Positions 10,802-22,502 of a stretch of 64,000 bases of DNA are shown here, one piece after another (position 1 is the first letter of the stretch; the number at the start of each line of letters is the position of its first letter). The notes below the pieces were generated by a model. It was not told the origin of the DNA. It made no database searches and saw nothing but the letters and a program-made list of their open reading frames with translations. Location: assembly GCA_963169105.1 (NCBI GenBank), contig OY720641.1, forward strand, positions 77,389,496 through 77,453,495, given 5' to 3'. Source of the stretch: Ceriagrion tenellum (Eukaryota; Arthropoda; Insecta; Odonata; Coenagrionidae). The position numbers and the translations under genes are program-made.

Positions 10802-13210
10802 ATGGCTCAGTGGAAGGTCATCAATTCACCTGACAGTTACTGCTACATTTTTGGTAAATCTACAGTGTTGAAGCAGCAGCTGAATATTACAGGCTTTGTG
10901 AAAAAAGTTTACTTTGCATACTTCGGACTACGGCTTGGAGATCAAGATGAAGCTTGGGCGCCTCATAAAGTGTGCAAACGGTGTGTTGCGGACCTACGGA
11001 ATAATAATAATAATAATAATAATAATTTATTTAACACATACAGGTAACCCCAATTACATGTTTTATAATAAAAATACAATAAAATAAATAAATGCGTACA
11101 TCAATCAATCAGGAAAAAGAAAAACAACTATTTAGGTTCTATTAAAAAATACGAATCTTTATAATTATTCAAAAATTCATTACCCGTGCTCATCATCCTA
11201 GTTAGCGGTTCATATTTACAGACATCCACCCGACTAAAGTGGCATCTAAAGAGTGGAGTGTGCTTAGTCCTCCTTGGAGGCGCATTCAGGTTGATTAAGC
11301 CAAGTAGATGGCTGGAATCCACATCACCCATCATAATTTTACGCAGGAAGATTGCATCTGAAACCCTCCTTCCTACTCCAAGTGGAGTGAGCGTAAAAAA
11401 TGTACATAAATTGGGGTATTCGTATAGACAGGACCATTATCCAGAGAAAACAGCCGTTTCACAAATCGCATCTGTATTTTTTCAAGTGTCCTCTCTAACG
11501 TGACATGGTGTGGATTCCAGATCATCCTACCGTATTCTAAAACAGGTCGGACGATCGTACAGTATGCTCGCACAAAAGTTTTAGTAGAAAAATTGGGAGT
11601 GCAATTTCGTTTTAAAAATCCCATAAGGCGATAAGCTTTCGAGCATATTGACTGAACATGCGGTTTAAAGGAAAGTTTGCTATCTAAAGTGATTCCTAAG
11701 TCAGTAATTGGAGAAAAATTGGAATTGGTTAAAGGGCAAGAAAAAATCTTTCCGTCATGGGATTCCTATGGTATGGCGAGAGCAGAAGAACCCTAGTGAC
11801 GATTGTTACTTTTGTTCATGAGACGTGAAGGGTTATAATTCAAAATGGAAGCATTCCATTTCATACCCCTACCTTCCCTTAGCAATTCGTCCAATCCCTC
11901 ATGGTACAGATATACCAGTACCCAAGGCTCATGTTACCTTGGAAGAGATAACTAGCTCCGATGAATGTGGAGTCATTCCTGAACCAAATAATGAATCAAG
12001 TTCTGATTTTGAAGATAATACCAGACCAAAATTATTTTCCCAGGAGGAGATGAATGATTTGGTAAGAGACTTAAATATTCCTAAAGATGCCGCTGAGTTA
12101 CTCGGATCAAGGCTCAAAAGCAGGAATTTATTGTTGCCAGGAGTATCTTTTTCATGGTTCAGGTATCGTGAAAAGGAGTTTGTTTCTTACTTTTCCCTGG
12201 AAGACATGTTGGTTTATTGCATTGATATCGAAGGTTTGGTGGGTCAATTCAAAATCCAATATGACGCAGCGCAATGGCGTCGTTAAATAGATTCTTCAAA
12301 AAGAAGACTCAAAGCAGTTTTACTCCATAACGGTGGTTTTTATTATTCCATCCCTGTAGGTCATTCTGTACACCTCAAGGAAACGTACGAGATTTTTGGA
12401 ATTGGTTCCTCTTAAACTTTAATATGAAGACCACGGTTGGCAAGTGTGCGGGGATTTGAAAGTCTTGTGGATGCTCCTTGGACAACAAGCTCGGTATAGT
12501 AAATATCCTTGTTTCCTGTGCCTATGGGACAGTCGAGATCGACAAAACCACTGGACCAAGAAGAGATGGCAGCCGAGGGTGCTCACAGTTGGCGAAAGAA
12601 ATGTCCTCCGTGAAAATTTGGTACCTCCCCATAAAGTTCTTTTACCACCTCTCGGTATGAAATTGGGATTGATTAAGCAATTCGCTAAATCACTTCCTAG
12701 AGATGGAGAATGTTTCAAATACTTGGTCACTAAGTTTCCAGGCCTCTCGGAGGCAAAATTGAAGGAAGATGTGTCTGTCGGGCCAGACATTATAAGTCTT
12801 ATGGCTGATCAAGAATTTATCAGTAACATGACGAATTTTCAAATAAAGGATGGATTGCATTTAAAGAGGTCATAGAAAAATTTTTAGGCAATAAGAAAGA
12901 TCCTGACTACAAAATGATCGTCGGAGGAATGCTAAAAGCGTTTCAAGCTTTAGGTTGTCTGAGGAGTTTGAAAGTACATTTCCTCCACTCCCACCTTGAC
13001 AACATTCCTGAAAATTTGGGAGCTGTTAGTGAAGAGCAAGGCTAACGATTCTACCAGGACAGTAAAGAGATGGAAAGAAGATATCAGGGAAGATGAAGCA
13101 TTACAATGATGGCTGACTACTGTTGGACACTTCAGAGAGACGTACCTGATGCTATTCACAGGCGTAAATGTACTAAGAGAAGCCTCACAGGGAAGAGGAA
13201 TCGATTTTAG
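10802..13210 (+). pseudogene. Decayed gene of an uncharacterised family, candidate transposase
   Basis: Starts at ATG 10802 (MAQWKVINSPDSYCYIF). It is interrupted by the LINE at 10998-11725, resumes at LKGKKKSFRHGIPMVWREQK and ends at TAG 13208. Without the insert it is about 561 codons. Recognisable blocks in order are: Cys pairs near residues 18 and 60 (CKRC), CYFC, an acidic region, IDSSKRRLKAVLLHNG, VCGDLKVLWMLLGQQ with CFLC, a GNKKDPDYK segment, and SEEQG followed by METRY-like MERRYQGR. I know similar proteins as uncharacterised multi-copy genes in arthropod genomes. Lesions: stops at 11819 (in CYFCS), 12284, 13043 and later; a one-base shift near 12395; another near 12850. The Asp (IDSS), Asp (GDLK) and Glu-rich blocks suggest an RNase-H-fold DDE enzyme. 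That is inference. Confidence 0.75.
10998..11725 (-). mobile_element. 5'-truncated Jockey/CR1-like LINE with (ATT)n tail
   Basis: The minus strand encodes DLGITLDSKLSFKPHV, then SKAYRLMGFLKRN, IVRPVLEYGRMIWNP and IQMRFVKRL. After a frameshift near 11350 it gives LLGLINLNAPPRRTKHTPLF and the C terminus to about 11128. This is the thumb and C-terminal region of Jockey/CR1-type reverse transcriptases. The 3' end on the minus strand is nine ATT repeats (plus-strand AAT, 11000-11026). GGAAT occurs at 10998-11002 and 11721-11725 and is the likely short target duplication. Joining the codons on either side gives DLR-NWLKGKKK in one frame, so the element landed in an open gene or its recent ancestor. 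Catalytic motifs are not included. Confidence 0.8.
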
Positions 13211-13599
13211 CGTGTGTTAATAAGCTCATTTCAGTTATAAAAATGATTTTCATGAAAAATTTGTAATAAAAAATTAATTTAATGAGACTAATTTCCATTA
13301 TTTTTAGGTATTACCTTTTTTAACATAGTTACCTAAATTGTCAAAAAACGTGATGTCCTAGGACAAAACGGAGGTCATTTTCGAATTCAGCGCACTCAAA
13401 ATCATGAAGATCACGTGGAATAATTGAAACAGCTCTTGAAAAATATATTTTTGCAGACCTGTGTAATTTACTTTTATTTGATAGAAATTCTAAATAATTC
13501 GATAAAAATATGTATATCTTTAACGTGACTCATTTTTTTCAAGCGGTACGTTTAAAACTCCTTTACAATGGAAGGTTTTTTTGTGGCCCTGGAAAAACT

Positions 13600-13775
13600 T
13601 TTGTGGTGACAATATGATTTTTTTTCAAGAATAGTTTAAAAAATATACAAACTACTCCCTCTCATTTTTTTACCAAATAAAAGTTTTTTTTTACAAGATT
13701 CAAGAATTTACTGCGGTGATAATATGATTCATTTTAAAAAATAGTTGAGAAAACATAAAGCTACTCACTGTTGTT
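13600..13775. repeat. Imperfect local tandem duplication inside MITE A1
   Basis: A block beginning GTGGTGACAATATGATT at about 13600 recurs as GCGGTGATAATATGATT at about 13717, each followed by TTGAGAAAA-like and CAAACTACTC-like sequence. The complete copy A5 has the block once. The duplication accounts for A1 being about 110 bases longer. Confidence 0.6.
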
Positions 13776-14013
13776 TTTGTGACGAGATCTAAGTGTAGGA
13801 AATGCCTCATTTTTAAAATAAGGTCTCTCAGGAGTGCATACCCTTACCATTTCCCATGTGAAAGGGATAGTGTTTTTCGTCAAAAATGTCGAAAAGTTGT
13901 TCAGTAAGGAGCTAGTATTTTGGTATCCTTGGAAGAGTGAGATATTTTTCTTTAATATGAGATAAAATTTATTATTTTATGGGTGAAATGATATTTCGCT
14001 CGAACTACCGTAA

Positions 14014-17000
14014 ATGCGTTAAGTATAAAAAGTTCTCCGTCAATCTGAAAAATAAAACTTACGGGTGTGCGGCCATTGAACGTAGGTAACTAGAATCGAA
14101 AATTTTAACTTTATGCCACAAAACACGAGTGATTCAGGTGGAATGATTACTTCTGTCTCTTAAATATTTCATTCCTCGAAATTCACCTTGACAAGGGTAT
14201 TTCAAAAACTTGCATATTGTCACTAAGTCAACATTTTATAGAAAATATATTTTTTGGGGCGCCTTATCGATCACGCATATAACACTGATAATTATGATTG
14301 ATTGAAGGGATTCTTTCGTTCCGTAATCGCCTTATTCAGACTTCTTTGGAAACTGTCATCGACAAATTATCGGAACTCACTGGTCGAATTATGCCGAGAG
14401 ACATACATCTCGTTCGTGCGCAGAGTATCCATGGTGCTTCGTTTTTACAAGACCAATTGTGTAGATAAATTCATATTGTTTTTTTACTGTGTTTTCAAGA
14501 TTAAAATTCATGATAATTATTCAAATAAAAAGTGGTGATAAAGTTTCCAAGATAATACTAAAAGCCTTATTTTACTGGGAAATGTTACTTTTATCAAAAA
14601 TGTTCCATAATTTGTTACTCCAAGGAAAAATGTTTAAGGTGCGCCGAGGCATGGCGTCTAATGAATGATTATCTTCCTTCCATCTGAGTAATTAATTTTT
14701 CTATAAAACTCATGCCGTATAACAATATGGAATGGTGGTAAAGTAATTCAAATTACTGTAATTATCATTTCGAGACAAGTTTCCAGCCGACTTTTTCACT
14801 CGAAAAAGTTATTCCCAGTGCTGATTTTTCCATAAATTTTGTCTTTTTAAGTTTTCGTGGAAACAGATGGAAGGATGCCGGGCGTAAGGGGGAAAAAATG
14901 TCTAGGTCGGAAAAAGTCTTGGTGCCGACGGCTTGGGTGAAATCCTGGAATTACTGTCTTGAGTAAATGTGGATCTCTTGCATGTGCCCTCGTCTGCTTC
15001 TCCGATTTTGTTTCCATTTTATTAAGCACTGTTATCTGTAATAGCTTTTCCACCTCGTGCCAAATGTGGCTCCATTTTTCTTCTCATAATTTTCCTATAT
15101 ATTATTCATTTGTCTGCTTGAAGACATCTTTCTTCTCATTTCTTGATGCCTTTCCTGTGCGTATTTCAATGTACTCAATGTAGTTGTATGATATGATGCG
15201 GTGACAGTCTGATCGTCTTTATGCAAAATCGTTGATGCCTGTGTTAAAGTTTGGTTCATTGATAATGGTGCAGTTCTATTCCACTGCCTTTATCTAGTAT
15301 TAAATTCCAAGTAATCAAACCTAAGTCTCTTGTACTCTCTTATGAGTATCGATATCTAGGGGATGTTATGTGTTAGTCCTACTTATTTCGTAATCGCACA
15401 GCCATTCTCGCTGTGAAGAAGAGCAGTGGCCCAGTCTCTTTAATCGTGGAAATCTCTCTTTAATCGTGAAAAACCCTACAGTCTCAACTGCGATATTACT
15501 TTCTCGCATGATCTCACTTCTCTCAGTGATCGAGTAAATAGGTTAAGGACGGTTCCAATCTTAACCTCGTCCCATTTTCTTTATCTATCACTTGCTAGAT
15601 TACTAGGTCTGTCGCAGGATCAAATGAAATGTAATACGGACTTCAGTCCCTTTTTAATTACTTTTTCGTAATAACGTGTTCCACTCTCTTTTTGCTGATA
15701 AGTGCTTGGCAGATCTTGGCAGATCAGGTAAGGATTGGATGTCGGAATCGTAATATCTCTCGACTCTTCGTTTTTCCTAGGAGAATGTGACCCCGATTGC
15801 TGATGGGTAAGGACATTAGCTGACCTATCTTCGCAACTACCTTGCAGATTGGCTTTACTCAGCGTCTGTATTCAACGTGCCGTTCTTTCTCAGTTGTCTT
15901 CGTTTTATCCATCCTTATCTGAAGACAACTGAGAATAATTGTTACCCTGGGGATGGTCAGTTTTTCTCTCTAAAATTACGAAGGCCCTTGCTTCATAGTC
16001 TGTTCTTCATTTATGTCTGAGTTTTCTGGGTCTTCATTTACGCCTAAAGATTTGAGGGTGTAAGATGTGTGACCGTTCGAGGTGCTTCCTTGGCTAATGT
16101 CAAGTCTCACCGTAAAAATACGTAGACAAATCCCTTACCCCGCGCTCAAACATCCATACTCGTAGAGGGATTACAGTCACAGTGTACGAATTAGTCAGTG
16201 AGTGCCATGTTCTTCGGGCAGGTAAAAGTTGACGTTTTGAGTTGTGGGCAATCATACTTTTCTTCGATTTGGCCATTGAAGGGAATGAGATTTTTGCCCA
16301 CTTGAGTCCTCACGGCGATTTTCCATTAGTGCTGTGACGGATGCAAGGTGATCTATTACAAAATTTGAACTTTGTGACTTTTTACGCGATTGATATGAAT
16401 TTGGTCTTTTTCGATCGAGTATTCGACTGCTAAGTTGTATGTATGTACGTTATAAAGCGTAACATATAACTATTCGATGTTGGCCTAAAATCAGATCCTC
16501 TGTCAAGGCTACCTAAAGTTACTCGCTAATTTTTCATTATGAATGTGAAAATTAGTGTTTTGGAGTCATACATAATATAATAATCATTGTAATGCATGAG
16601 TGATCATAGCTCACGTTGCGTACACGCGAGGTGCGACATATGGCCTTCGGCCCGGCGGTTGGTGGCCAAGGTTAGGCCAATGGCTGGATTCTGCCATCAG
16701 AGCTTTCTGCTGATGTTCACGTATCGGCGAAGGACTGTGTGTGAAAGGTGGAGTTGTACATCCTTTGTATATCGTTAATTAATGATCGAAACCTTTGAAA
16801 GAAAAAGGTATCCGTAGCTTTTCAGAGTGTGGGCCACAGGGAAGAGCTTGGAGTGTTCTCCAAACAGCCCCCGAGTATGGATTCCTCTGATAAATATCTA
16901 TTAATCGAATCGTGACTATCTGAATTCAGCCAGTACTCTGGCTACTACATTAACCCGATCCCTACATTAATATTTATGTTTTCCAGTGCAATACTACATA

Positions 17001-17509
17001 ATATAATACTTGTTGAGGGAATAAGGGTGGGAACCTCTATCTGATCGAATGGAAAAATGCTTTTTAAACCTTTAACGAAAGCTAAATGTAGACATTTTTT
17101 GTCGGACGTTCAATATATTTTGCTCAACTGCTATGGTAGAAACTACCACCGGCATAATATTAACGAAATAGACTGCGTAACCGATAAATTTAAAATGTCA
17201 TTTTTTCCATGTGCAATGAGGGACCATAATATTTGGGATAGATTAGCTTTAGGACACTTTGACTCTCTCTAGGTAAAATAGGTTTTGCCCTTGTGCTAAA
17301 TATCTTAACATCATTATTAGAAACCAACCCCACATGACATTTCCGGTATGACATAGCGCTTGCATGATTTAATATCTTGCTGTAATATTTATCAGCCGTG
17401 TTGATAATGCTAACCTGTAGTTGTATCTTAAGTAGTGGTAGAATGTTCGTCTACGTAGCACTCTCCTGTTTCTAGTCTGACCGCACACTGTTATCCAGAC
17501 TACTTTTGG
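14014..17509. other. Intergenic, no supported gene
   Basis: Mixed AT-rich sequence with short open frames only. A CpG-richer patch lies at 16600-16720 and a short direct repeat (TCTCTTTAATCGTG twice) at 15435-15467. Apart from the hairpin at 15888 nothing can be supported. Confidence 0.5.
15888..15934. repeat. 14-bp perfect hairpin
   Basis: TCTCAGTTGTCTTC (15888-15901) is the exact reverse complement of GAAGACAACTGAGA (15921-15934), with a 19-base loop. The right arm contains CTGAAGAC, reminiscent of the Penelope-associated palindromes elsewhere in the window, but no full ribozyme core is seen. Confidence 0.6.
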
Positions 17510-17642
17510 CCTGCGCCTGGCATCCGGGCGAGCGTGCGCTGTTCTGATTTCAGCTGGGATGAGTGCCGAATGCGTGGTGTAAAATCACCCCGTGCCACAC
17601 TCCCTAGTGGTGGCTTGCGTGGTATTTTGTAGATGTAGATGA
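17510..17642 (+). mobile_element. LINE 3'-end fragment (GTAGATGTAGATG tail)
   Basis: GTGCCACACTCCCTAGTGG...GGCTTGCG followed by GTATTTTGTAGATGTAGATG matches the terminal segment of family D (compare 5215-5260 and 63820-63862). Only the last ~130 bases of the element remain. The orientation is plus because the tail repeat is at the right. Confidence 0.5.
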
Positions 17643-20600
17643 ATACTAATTCTTCAAACAACGACATGTAATCAGTGAATGCAGTATATTGTTGGAAAAA
17701 TGGAAGTGTAGGATTTTTCATCTGTTTTAATTCAACCCAGTCGTGAGGGAAGCTCCTTTACAATATGCTATGAATTTTTGCTTTTATCGTAATCCAGTCG
17801 GCTGACATAAGTTGGTATTTGACCTAGAAATTAGTTCCAGTAAATTTAAAGCTGCGGAACGGTAAAGCTCACGATTCCTATCGACCCTGATCAGTGATCA
17901 CTGCTTATGTTACCTTGTGAACTTGAAATTCAGCGTAAGTTTATTTGCTATGCAAAATTTTGAATTTCCAAATGACTTGGCTCATGGTGCTCTACATGAT
18001 TCGGAGAATGCTTTTCCTTCCAAAAAAAATCATCGAAGCATTTAACATTGTCGATGTGCTGTGGTATATATCGCCACTTTCCATCGTTATGTTCCGCGCT
18101 CCGATCGACGAGTTTAATTTTTCTTCATCCGGTTAAGACTACGGACATAATTATGCACTGAGAACCGTCGATATTTTTCTTTCGTAGTCGTTATACAGCT
18201 CGGCGTAAATTTTAGAATGGGGCATTGGCCTCCTGCTTGGTGATAACAAGGTCAGACGTTTTTGAACGGGCTGGTGTTATACGCCGCGCGGTTTTAGTGC
18301 CGCGATAGCCAATCTGTGTCTCGCAAAGGCGCAGCCCATATCTGTCGGATGCGCCTGTCCATTTATGCTGTACAACCATTTTGACCCAATAGATTCATGA
18401 GTGTCGTGGTATCATAATGTTAGCTATGGTATTTCTTGGTGTGATATGTTGTGAACGAACGTGCTATTCGGCTTCCTATAGAAAAATAACGTTCATAATT
18501 AAGTACTGGTCGTGGGAATAGTATGAACGATTCACTGGGTGTTCCATGCTTGAAATGATCGTGTTAGAATCTTTGATAACTGTTTCCAATTATATTCGTC
18601 ACCCTTCCCCCATATCATCCCCTCCCCATCTCCCCCGCTCCCCTTGTAATGGGCCTGAGTTTCTTTTTTCCCCAGCCGTGAAGTTGATCACAAGGTCAAC
18701 TTGTATGATCCTCGCTCAAGGCCAACTGAAAAGGCAGAATCTATCCCTCCCCTTGTGCTTCAACTGTTTCCCGGTTTAGTTTCCTGTGGGTTGAACGTCA
18801 CCTCAATGCCTTGGTATAATTTGGCCCTCCGCGCCATTACTTCGCTTCCAAATATTCTTCCGGTTCTGTTTCATTATGGCGAAACTTGAATAAAGAGCAT
18901 ACGCCAATCCGAAGCATATTCAAGGTCGAAGATTCGATTTAATGATGGGAAATGGCTGCTGGCGATTGTGTGTTGAGGGAGTGAGAAGGTCGCTCTTTTG
19001 ACGGAGGTTTTTTTTTACTTTCGTCGATCATATTGGAACTGCAATCGCTGAGCCGAGATGTGTGGTGTCATCAGATTTAAGTTGTAATTGTGCTTGATTA
19101 AGGTAGAAACGAGTCAAATTAGAATAGAATATTTATTAATTGTTCTGGGGTCATGCGCCTTAAAAAGAAAAAATAATATAAGTAGCTTCATAGTATGCGA
19201 GTTAGTGAACAAAAATAAAAAGTATAAATGGCAAAGACGAATGGCGCCAGGTTGTATGAAAGATTACAGTTTTACATAGAAATTGTACAATACAATTAAT
19301 AATCAGTTTACAAGTATGTAAGGTAAAGTGTGAAGAAATGACATATAATGAAGTTAAAAATTCAGCAAACAAGTTCATGACATAAAGATACAACTAAAAC
19401 ATTAAGAATCAGTGGGAAATATGTTATAATATTTCATTTTTAATGTTGAGTGAGAGGGACTATTTTTTGTGTGTTTCGGTAGATTATTCCACGGATGACA
19501 CTGATACGATAAATGAATTTTGGAACTTAGTTGACTTGTGACTAGGAATAATTGAAAAAATCTCAATCGCATCTGGTACCCACTTTACTAGTGGAAGACT
19601 TAGTAACAAATAAGTCAAACGGATATTCTGGGGATTTTTCGTTGAACAATGAATACAAAAATTACCAAATAAGTATTTTCTTCGAGTCTTAACATTGAAC
19701 CATCGAAGTTTTTTAATAATAGGGTGTCAAATGGTCACACCTACGAAGGTTAAAAATTTACCTGATGCATGAATTCAACTAGTGCGTTGTGTTGTTGCTT
19801 AGTCGAGGTGAGAACTTGGAAAATAATGTAAAAATAAAGATCAAATTTTATAGCGGTTTTGTGGTATCTTATACTTAAAAATGCAAAAATTCACTCCAAT
19901 ACTGTCAAACGAGCTATGCTTTTATACATGTGTGTGTGCCATGTTTTGATTTCCTCGAAAACTGGTTATCCGATCTACCCTAAAGTTGGAATTTATGGAT
20001 TTTGAGGAATCGATTGTTAGGATCCCATATCCACGAAAAATGTCTTATGTAGAAATAAAAGGGACTAACTTCCGTAAGAAATACATAGACGGCTTCTCTG
20101 ATTTCTCTCCTTCGGCTCCAGAGTAACTCTTTATTTATTTTATTTCTTCAGATGCCTCTTGGAAGACCTCCGAAACGACGGGAATATCATTTATTATTTA
20201 TAACATGATTGGGGCCAAAGTTATCACATGAGAAAATTCAAGGCGGGAAGTTTATATTCAAAGATTCACCGTAGACTAGCAAAAGTCAGCTGGAATGTAT
20301 AGTATTCAAAGATACCCGTTTCCCGCCAGAGGAAATGTCGTCTCGAAGAATTCTCAAGGCCCAACGTTTGCACGTTTGTTGTATTATTTTTAATGAGAGC
20401 AGATTTTATGCTCGGAATTTCATACGTTGCTTTTCCCCGATTCAAAAGACGAAGAAATTTAAAAAATAAAGTTCTTTTATCACCAGAAAACCGTCGTCAT
20501 GCTTGCAAAGTTGTATGGAAAGGCCAAAATTTGTAATGTCACTCGCATGAACTTTGGAAATTGAAACATTTATTTGGATTTTAGTGAAGATTTTGATTTT

Positions 20601-21678
20601 ACTGTTATTTTTTGTTATTAATTTCTAATTATTTTATGAATAAAGTTGAATCATGTTTCTTTAGATGCGTAAATTCTCTTAGACGATGTTAATTTTTATT
20701 TAATATACATGTGTATGAAATGAAGATTCCATAACTTTTATTTTGGAGGAAGTCTATATAAACCACTCTTATTGGGATTTTTTATTTGTGATAAAATAAA
20801 CATAAAATTAAAAGAATGAATTAAATTACATAAATTTCAATTTTATTTTTCTATAACTAATGCATAGAGTGTAGCAAGCAAATCTCGGGCCACCAGTTCT
20901 TATCGAAGCTGGGGTAAAGCTGCGAGGACGGTGTCTAAATCTTAAATCTTGCGACCCTCTCGAGCATATCTGAATAAATATTCATAAATATCAAAATAAA
21001 ATTTAGAATCAAGCATTGTCAGAGTATAATAATGTTTTGATGACATTTTTGGAAACCTAACCCAAGTTGATTGAAAATTTACGAGGTTTAAAGTTGATTC
21101 TTTTATGAGAATAATTTCTACGTCCCTATTAATCAGCGTAGATTCATGAAAGCTCTTGTAAAATAGAAGAAGCTGACTTATGCGAACATGCACGCCGAAA
21201 CATTATAGGACCCTGAAAAATAAAGACCGGGAAAGCGTTGACTCTTCATCTTCAAAGGCACCCTAACATCCTTAATCAACTACCCTGGAAAATGACATAG
21301 TGTTATGTAGTCTTGAGAACAAAACATTTAATGAGACTTTTAACATCAACATTTTAATTTAACTTTTGCGAAAATTAAGTGTTGAAAGAGAATGTGTTAT
21401 GATATTGCCATTGTGCCATCAATTCCGATGTCAGAAATTGATCAGTCGTAAGACTATTGATCTTATTTGAGTTATGATATTTCTTCAATTGAAAATAAAT
21501 GAAAGAAGCTTAGGCCCATGACTAATTCAAAAATCAGGTTATATTGTGTTTTTTTTCAATGTAATTGTCGCCTTAGATGTGGATGTTAAAAGTCTCATGA
21601 TAATGATAGACCTTCCTATTTTGACAGTATTTAAGGACCAGTGTAGTTATCGGATGATGAAAGTTCACAGGAATTTTT
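17643..21678. other. Intergenic, no supported gene
   Basis: About 4 kb without a recognisable gene. The segment 18230-18370 is CpG-rich and 18600-18650 is C-rich. The remainder is AT-rich with short open frames. No repeat copy of the other families was identified here. Confidence 0.5.
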
Positions 21679-22502
21679 TATCGGAAATCAAAATATTCTA
21701 GTCTTGGTCCACTAAATACGAGGGGCATCCGGAAAGTAGTACCCGTTTTGGAATAAAAAAACTAGTACATTTTAACAAATATTAATGTTTTATTTGTAAA
21801 GAGCATACCTTAAACTACTCTCCACATAGTCACCTCGCAAATTTAAGCATTTGTCATAATGTTTGACGAGTTTTTGTATCCCAGCTTCGTACTCCTCTGC
21901 CGCCAGTGTATTGAGATATGTAGTCACAGCTGCTTTCAGTTCTTCGTCACTGTCAAATTTCTTTCCTGCCAAAAAGTCCTTGAGTTTTGTGAACAGATGA
22001 AAATCTGAGGGTGCCAAGTCTGGGCTATAGGGTGGATGGTTGAAAGTTTCCCATTTCAATTGTTGCACAAGTTGTTCTGTTATCCGAGCCGTATGAGGCC
22101 TGGCATTGTCGTGGAGGAGAATGTCGCCGCTAGACAACAAACCTCGCCGTCGATTTTGAATTCCTCGCCGTAATTTCTTCAATGTCGCACAACATGCATT
22201 GGCATTTATAGTGTCTCCACGGGTCATAAAGTCAATGAGCAGTACACCTCGCCGATCCCAGAAAATGGTTACCATGACTTCCCGAGTAGACATCACCGTT
22301 TTGAATTTTTTCGGCTTGTTTGGTGAATGAGCATGACGCCACTCCATTGATTGTCTTTTACTCGTAGGTGTTGCATAACATACCCATGTCTCGTAGATTT
22401 ATTCTTTACGACCCGGGTCTCGTCACATAATGACATCTTCAGGTGGTCTATCTCATCTTCATCTGTTTAGTGGACCAATACTAGAATATTTTGATTTCCG
22501 AT
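21679..22502. repeat. 37-bp inverted repeats flanking a mariner fragment
   Basis: The arm 21679-21716 (TATCGGAAATCAAAATATTC...CCACTAAA) returns as its reverse complement at 22466-22502 with one mismatch. The mariner 3' end begins directly after the left arm and its truncated 5' side stops at the right arm. The arms may be the ends of a foldback element that received the mariner, or the product of an inverted duplication. Confidence 0.8.
21718..22465 (-). mobile_element. 5'-truncated mariner (DD34D transposase pseudogene)
   Basis: The minus strand from about 22400 to 21790 encodes the catalytic half of a mariner transposase. It gives YETWVCYATPTSKRQSMEWRH, then TIFWDRRG, LLHDNARPHTA and YSPDLAPSDFHLF, ending at Lys-stop at 21790. 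There are 34 residues between the Asp of HDN and the Asp of APSD, the DD34D spacing. The first catalytic position, normally Asp in D-E-T-W, reads Tyr (codon at 22393-22395) with a stop two codons before it. At the left is the 3' terminal repeat (CGAGGGGCATCCGGAAAGT from 21719) next to TA. No matching 5' terminal repeat or DNA-binding domain is present. Confidence 0.88.

Larger units (their letters stand above)
10144..13463 (+). mobile_element. TIR DNA transposon with CACAGG ends and TAA duplication
   Basis: The unit begins CACAGG and ends CCTGTG, flanked on both sides by TAA (10141-10143 and 13464-13466). Removing it with one TAA restores, base for base in length, the MITE sequence seen at 49.79 kb. 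The two ends are inverted relatives over more than 100 bases: AAAGCTGTTTGATTATT (from 10162) mirrors the block around 13420-13437, and further blocks such as TCCTGGACGTCA near 10236 have counterparts near 13356-13367. It carries one gene (10802-13210, described separately) and a later LINE insertion. Termini starting CAC with a 3-bp duplication recall the CACTA group, and a TAA duplication also occurs in Harbinger, but the encoded protein matches neither family that I recognise. Confidence 0.72.
10022..14013 (+). mobile_element. MITE family A, copy A1 (split by 3.3-kb insertion)
   Basis: The left end (TTAAGTCAGTTCGAGCGAG) and right end (TCGCTCGAACTACCGTAA) match the terminal inverted repeats of the complete copy A5 at 49.68-50.24 kb. 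Internal sequence also aligns: 10022-10143 with the first fifth of A5 and 13467-14012 with the remainder. The break falls exactly where the CACAGG transposon (10144-13463) is inserted. A local tandem duplication makes the right part longer than in A5. It is non-coding, with termini next to TTAA-like tetranucleotides as in piggyBac-type MITEs. Confidence 0.75.
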
